A stretch of DNA of 64,000 nucleotides from Marinomonas arctica (GTDB lineage: Bacteria > Pseudomonadota > Gammaproteobacteria > Pseudomonadales > Marinomonadaceae): the NCBI RefSeq assembly GCF_003259225.1, contig NZ_QHJF01000003.1, positions 124,001-188,000 of the forward strand, given 5' to 3'. Positions 62,787 through 64,000 of this stretch are shown here, piece by piece. The position numbers and the translations under genes were made by a program. The notes under the pieces were generated by a model, which did no database searches, had not been told where the DNA came from, and worked only from the letters and a program-made list of their open reading frames with translations. The stretch's first letter is position 1. The number at the start of each line of letters is the position of its first letter.

Positions 62787-64000
62787 ATGAAACCGTCTGT
62801 GCAGTTCCAGCTTACTTTACTCGCTTTGGCCATTACCTCAGTCTCATCTTATTCGCTTGCTGCTGATACCTCAGAAAAGACTGAGATAAACCTAGAAGAT
62901 CAATTGGACACTCTCGTTGTAAAAGGTCAAACATACCGTAATACCGCAACAAAAACACAGTTGGACCCAGAAGAAACACCACAAGCGATTTCAGTAATAG
63001 AGAAGGAAGCTTTGCAACAAAGAGGTACAGAAACCGTCGCAGAGGCCGTTCGATATACACCTGGTATCAATACAGAATTACGCGGTGGCGCGGTAACTCG
63101 ATTGGATTTTTTTAATATCCGAGGGTTTGAAAATGATAAAGCTTACTATGACGGACTGCAGCTACTCTATAACGATTGGAACCTACAACCGCAAATCGAC
63201 ATGGCAGCCGTGGAACAAGTAGAAGTATTCAAAGGCCCAACCTCGACACTGTATGGCGCTATGCCACCAGGCGGTATGGTGAACCTCATTAGTAAAGCCC
63301 CTCAGTCTGAGAGCCAGCATAGTGTGGAATTAACCTTAGGTAGCGATAATAAACGCGAAACACAGATCGATAGTACAGGTGCCATTAACGACACAATGAA
63401 CTATCGCGTCGTTGGATTATTTCGTCAAAAAGACGGACAAGCCGTCACATCGGAAGAAGAGCGCATCATGATCGCGCCCTCTATTGATTGGAAAATAAGC
63501 GACAACACCATGCTGAACCTCAATATGTATTACCAAAAAGATCCAAGCATGGGTGTGTACTCCACTTTGCCATCAAAAGGCACTGTCTACAGCGGCATCA
63601 ATGGCAAGCTGTCTTCCGATTCTTATGCTGGCGACACAAACTGGGAGACTTACGACAGAGATGTTCTATTACTGGGCTATAAGCTCGATCACAACATCAA
63701 TAATACTTGGCGCTTTTTACAAAATGCGCGTTTCACCACCGCCAAAGCCTACCAAGAAAACACTTACTCTTCTTCACTAGACAGTGATGAGAGAACCCTA
63801 AACCGCCGTGCCTACCTAACGGATGAAAAATCCGAAGGCATCAATATAGATAACCAATTTTCTGGATTATTTGATGTTGGCAATGCCGAACTCAATATTT
63901 TGGTGGGTGTGGATTATCTAAAACTCAAATCTGACGTGATATACGAAGACGCCGTTGCACCAAGCATTGATCTGTATAATCCAGATCACAAGCAGATTAT
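62787..64000 (+). CDS. TonB-dependent siderophore receptor (runs off right edge)
   Basis: 404 codons are in the window, open at the right end. TCGGAG precedes the ATG at 62787. A signal peptide (about 1-29, ending SLAAD) is followed by a possible TonB box (LDTLVVKG), the plug domain with TPQAISVIE and FNIRGFENDKAYYDGLQL, FKGPTSTLYGAMPPGGMVNL, and the first barrel strands. The plug sequence resembles FhuA/FpvA-type ferric siderophore receptors. A Fur-like box lies upstream. The ligand is unknown. Confidence 0.92.
   Translation, partial: MKPSVQFQLTLLALAITSVSSYSLAADTSEKTEINLEDQLDTLVVKGQTYRNTATKTQLDPEETPQAISVIEKEALQQRGTETVAEAVRYTPGINTELRGGAVTRLDFFNIRGFENDKAYYDGLQLLYNDWNLQPQIDMAAVEQVEVFKGPTSTLYGAMPPGGMVNLISKAPQSESQHSVELTLGSDNKRETQIDSTGAINDTMNYRVVGLFRQKDGQAVTSEEERIMIAPSIDWKISDNTMLNLNMYYQKDPSMGVYSTLPSKGTVYSGINGKLSSDSYAGDTNWETYDRDVLLLGYKLDHNINNTWRFLQNARFTTAKAYQENTYSSSLDSDERTLNRRAYLTDEKSEGINIDNQFSGLFDVGNAELNILVGVDYLKLKSDVIYEDAVAPSIDLYNPDHKQI

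Overview
The window looks like a chromosomal segment of a marine gammaproteobacterium of the Oceanospirillales, most likely Marinomonas or a close relative. The reasons are the moderate base composition, the many TRAP transporters, the catabolic operons with LysR/GntR/LacI control, and an origin-proximal housekeeping set (aroE, hemF, dprA, def, fmt, rsmB, trkA) that in Pseudomonas forms one cluster near oriC. Sites resembling parS (core TTTCACGTGAAAC) at 50053, 55207 and more weakly 37981 and 56038 fit an origin-proximal position. Genus assignment is an inference from gene content. I saw no rRNA, tRNA, CRISPR array, transposase or integrase.

1-5.2 kb: norR (partial) and hmp form a divergent nitric-oxide detoxification pair with NorR boxes and a sigma-54 promoter between them. 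Next comes a small mosaic island. A FemAB-like gene (3977-5137) is followed by two diverged copies of its own 3' end (3048-3135 and 2061-2117). Between the copies lie an intradiol dioxygenase with a GGDEF relic, and a complete type III toxin-antitoxin locus: promoter, two 52-bp tandem repeats, terminator, and a TenpN/ToxN-like toxin gene. 5.2-8.1 kb: aroE, hemF, lpxM.

8.1-22.6 kb: a TetR/lpd pair with two identical operators; a HEPN-protein operon; a trans-4-hydroxyproline catabolic operon; an AT-rich cassette (EamA exporter, YggS-like protein, phosphoribosyltransferase, and a cysteine-synthase-like enzyme interrupted by one in-frame UGA); a decayed copy of the hmp 3' end; a GntR regulator; and the gabD-gabT operon for GABA/succinate semialdehyde.

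22.6-37.9 kb: an orphan TRAP binding protein, a DUF1127 protein, a LysR regulator, a TRAP-rspB-rspA (sugar acid) operon with a GntR regulator and three palindromic operators, a second LysR regulator, a chemoreceptor, and a second TRAP operon preceded by an NtrC-like box. 37.9-50 kb: fabF-like gene/TetR pair, then a LacI-controlled alpha-glucoside regulon. The regulon has a ThuA-like protein and two Gfo/Idh dehydrogenases on one side, and an ABC transporter plus a GH13 glucosidase on the other. Four AAACGTTT-type operators flank the regulator.

50-60.4 kb: cysQ, hslR, dprA, def, fmt, rsmB, trkA, trkH, ybaK and gmhB (housekeeping). 60.4-64 kb: an MFS transporter, an AraC regulator with a GyrI-like domain, and the start of a TonB-dependent siderophore receptor behind a Fur-like box. 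Three transport operons share one design: a stem-loop directly after the binding-protein gene, expected to lower expression of the membrane subunits.
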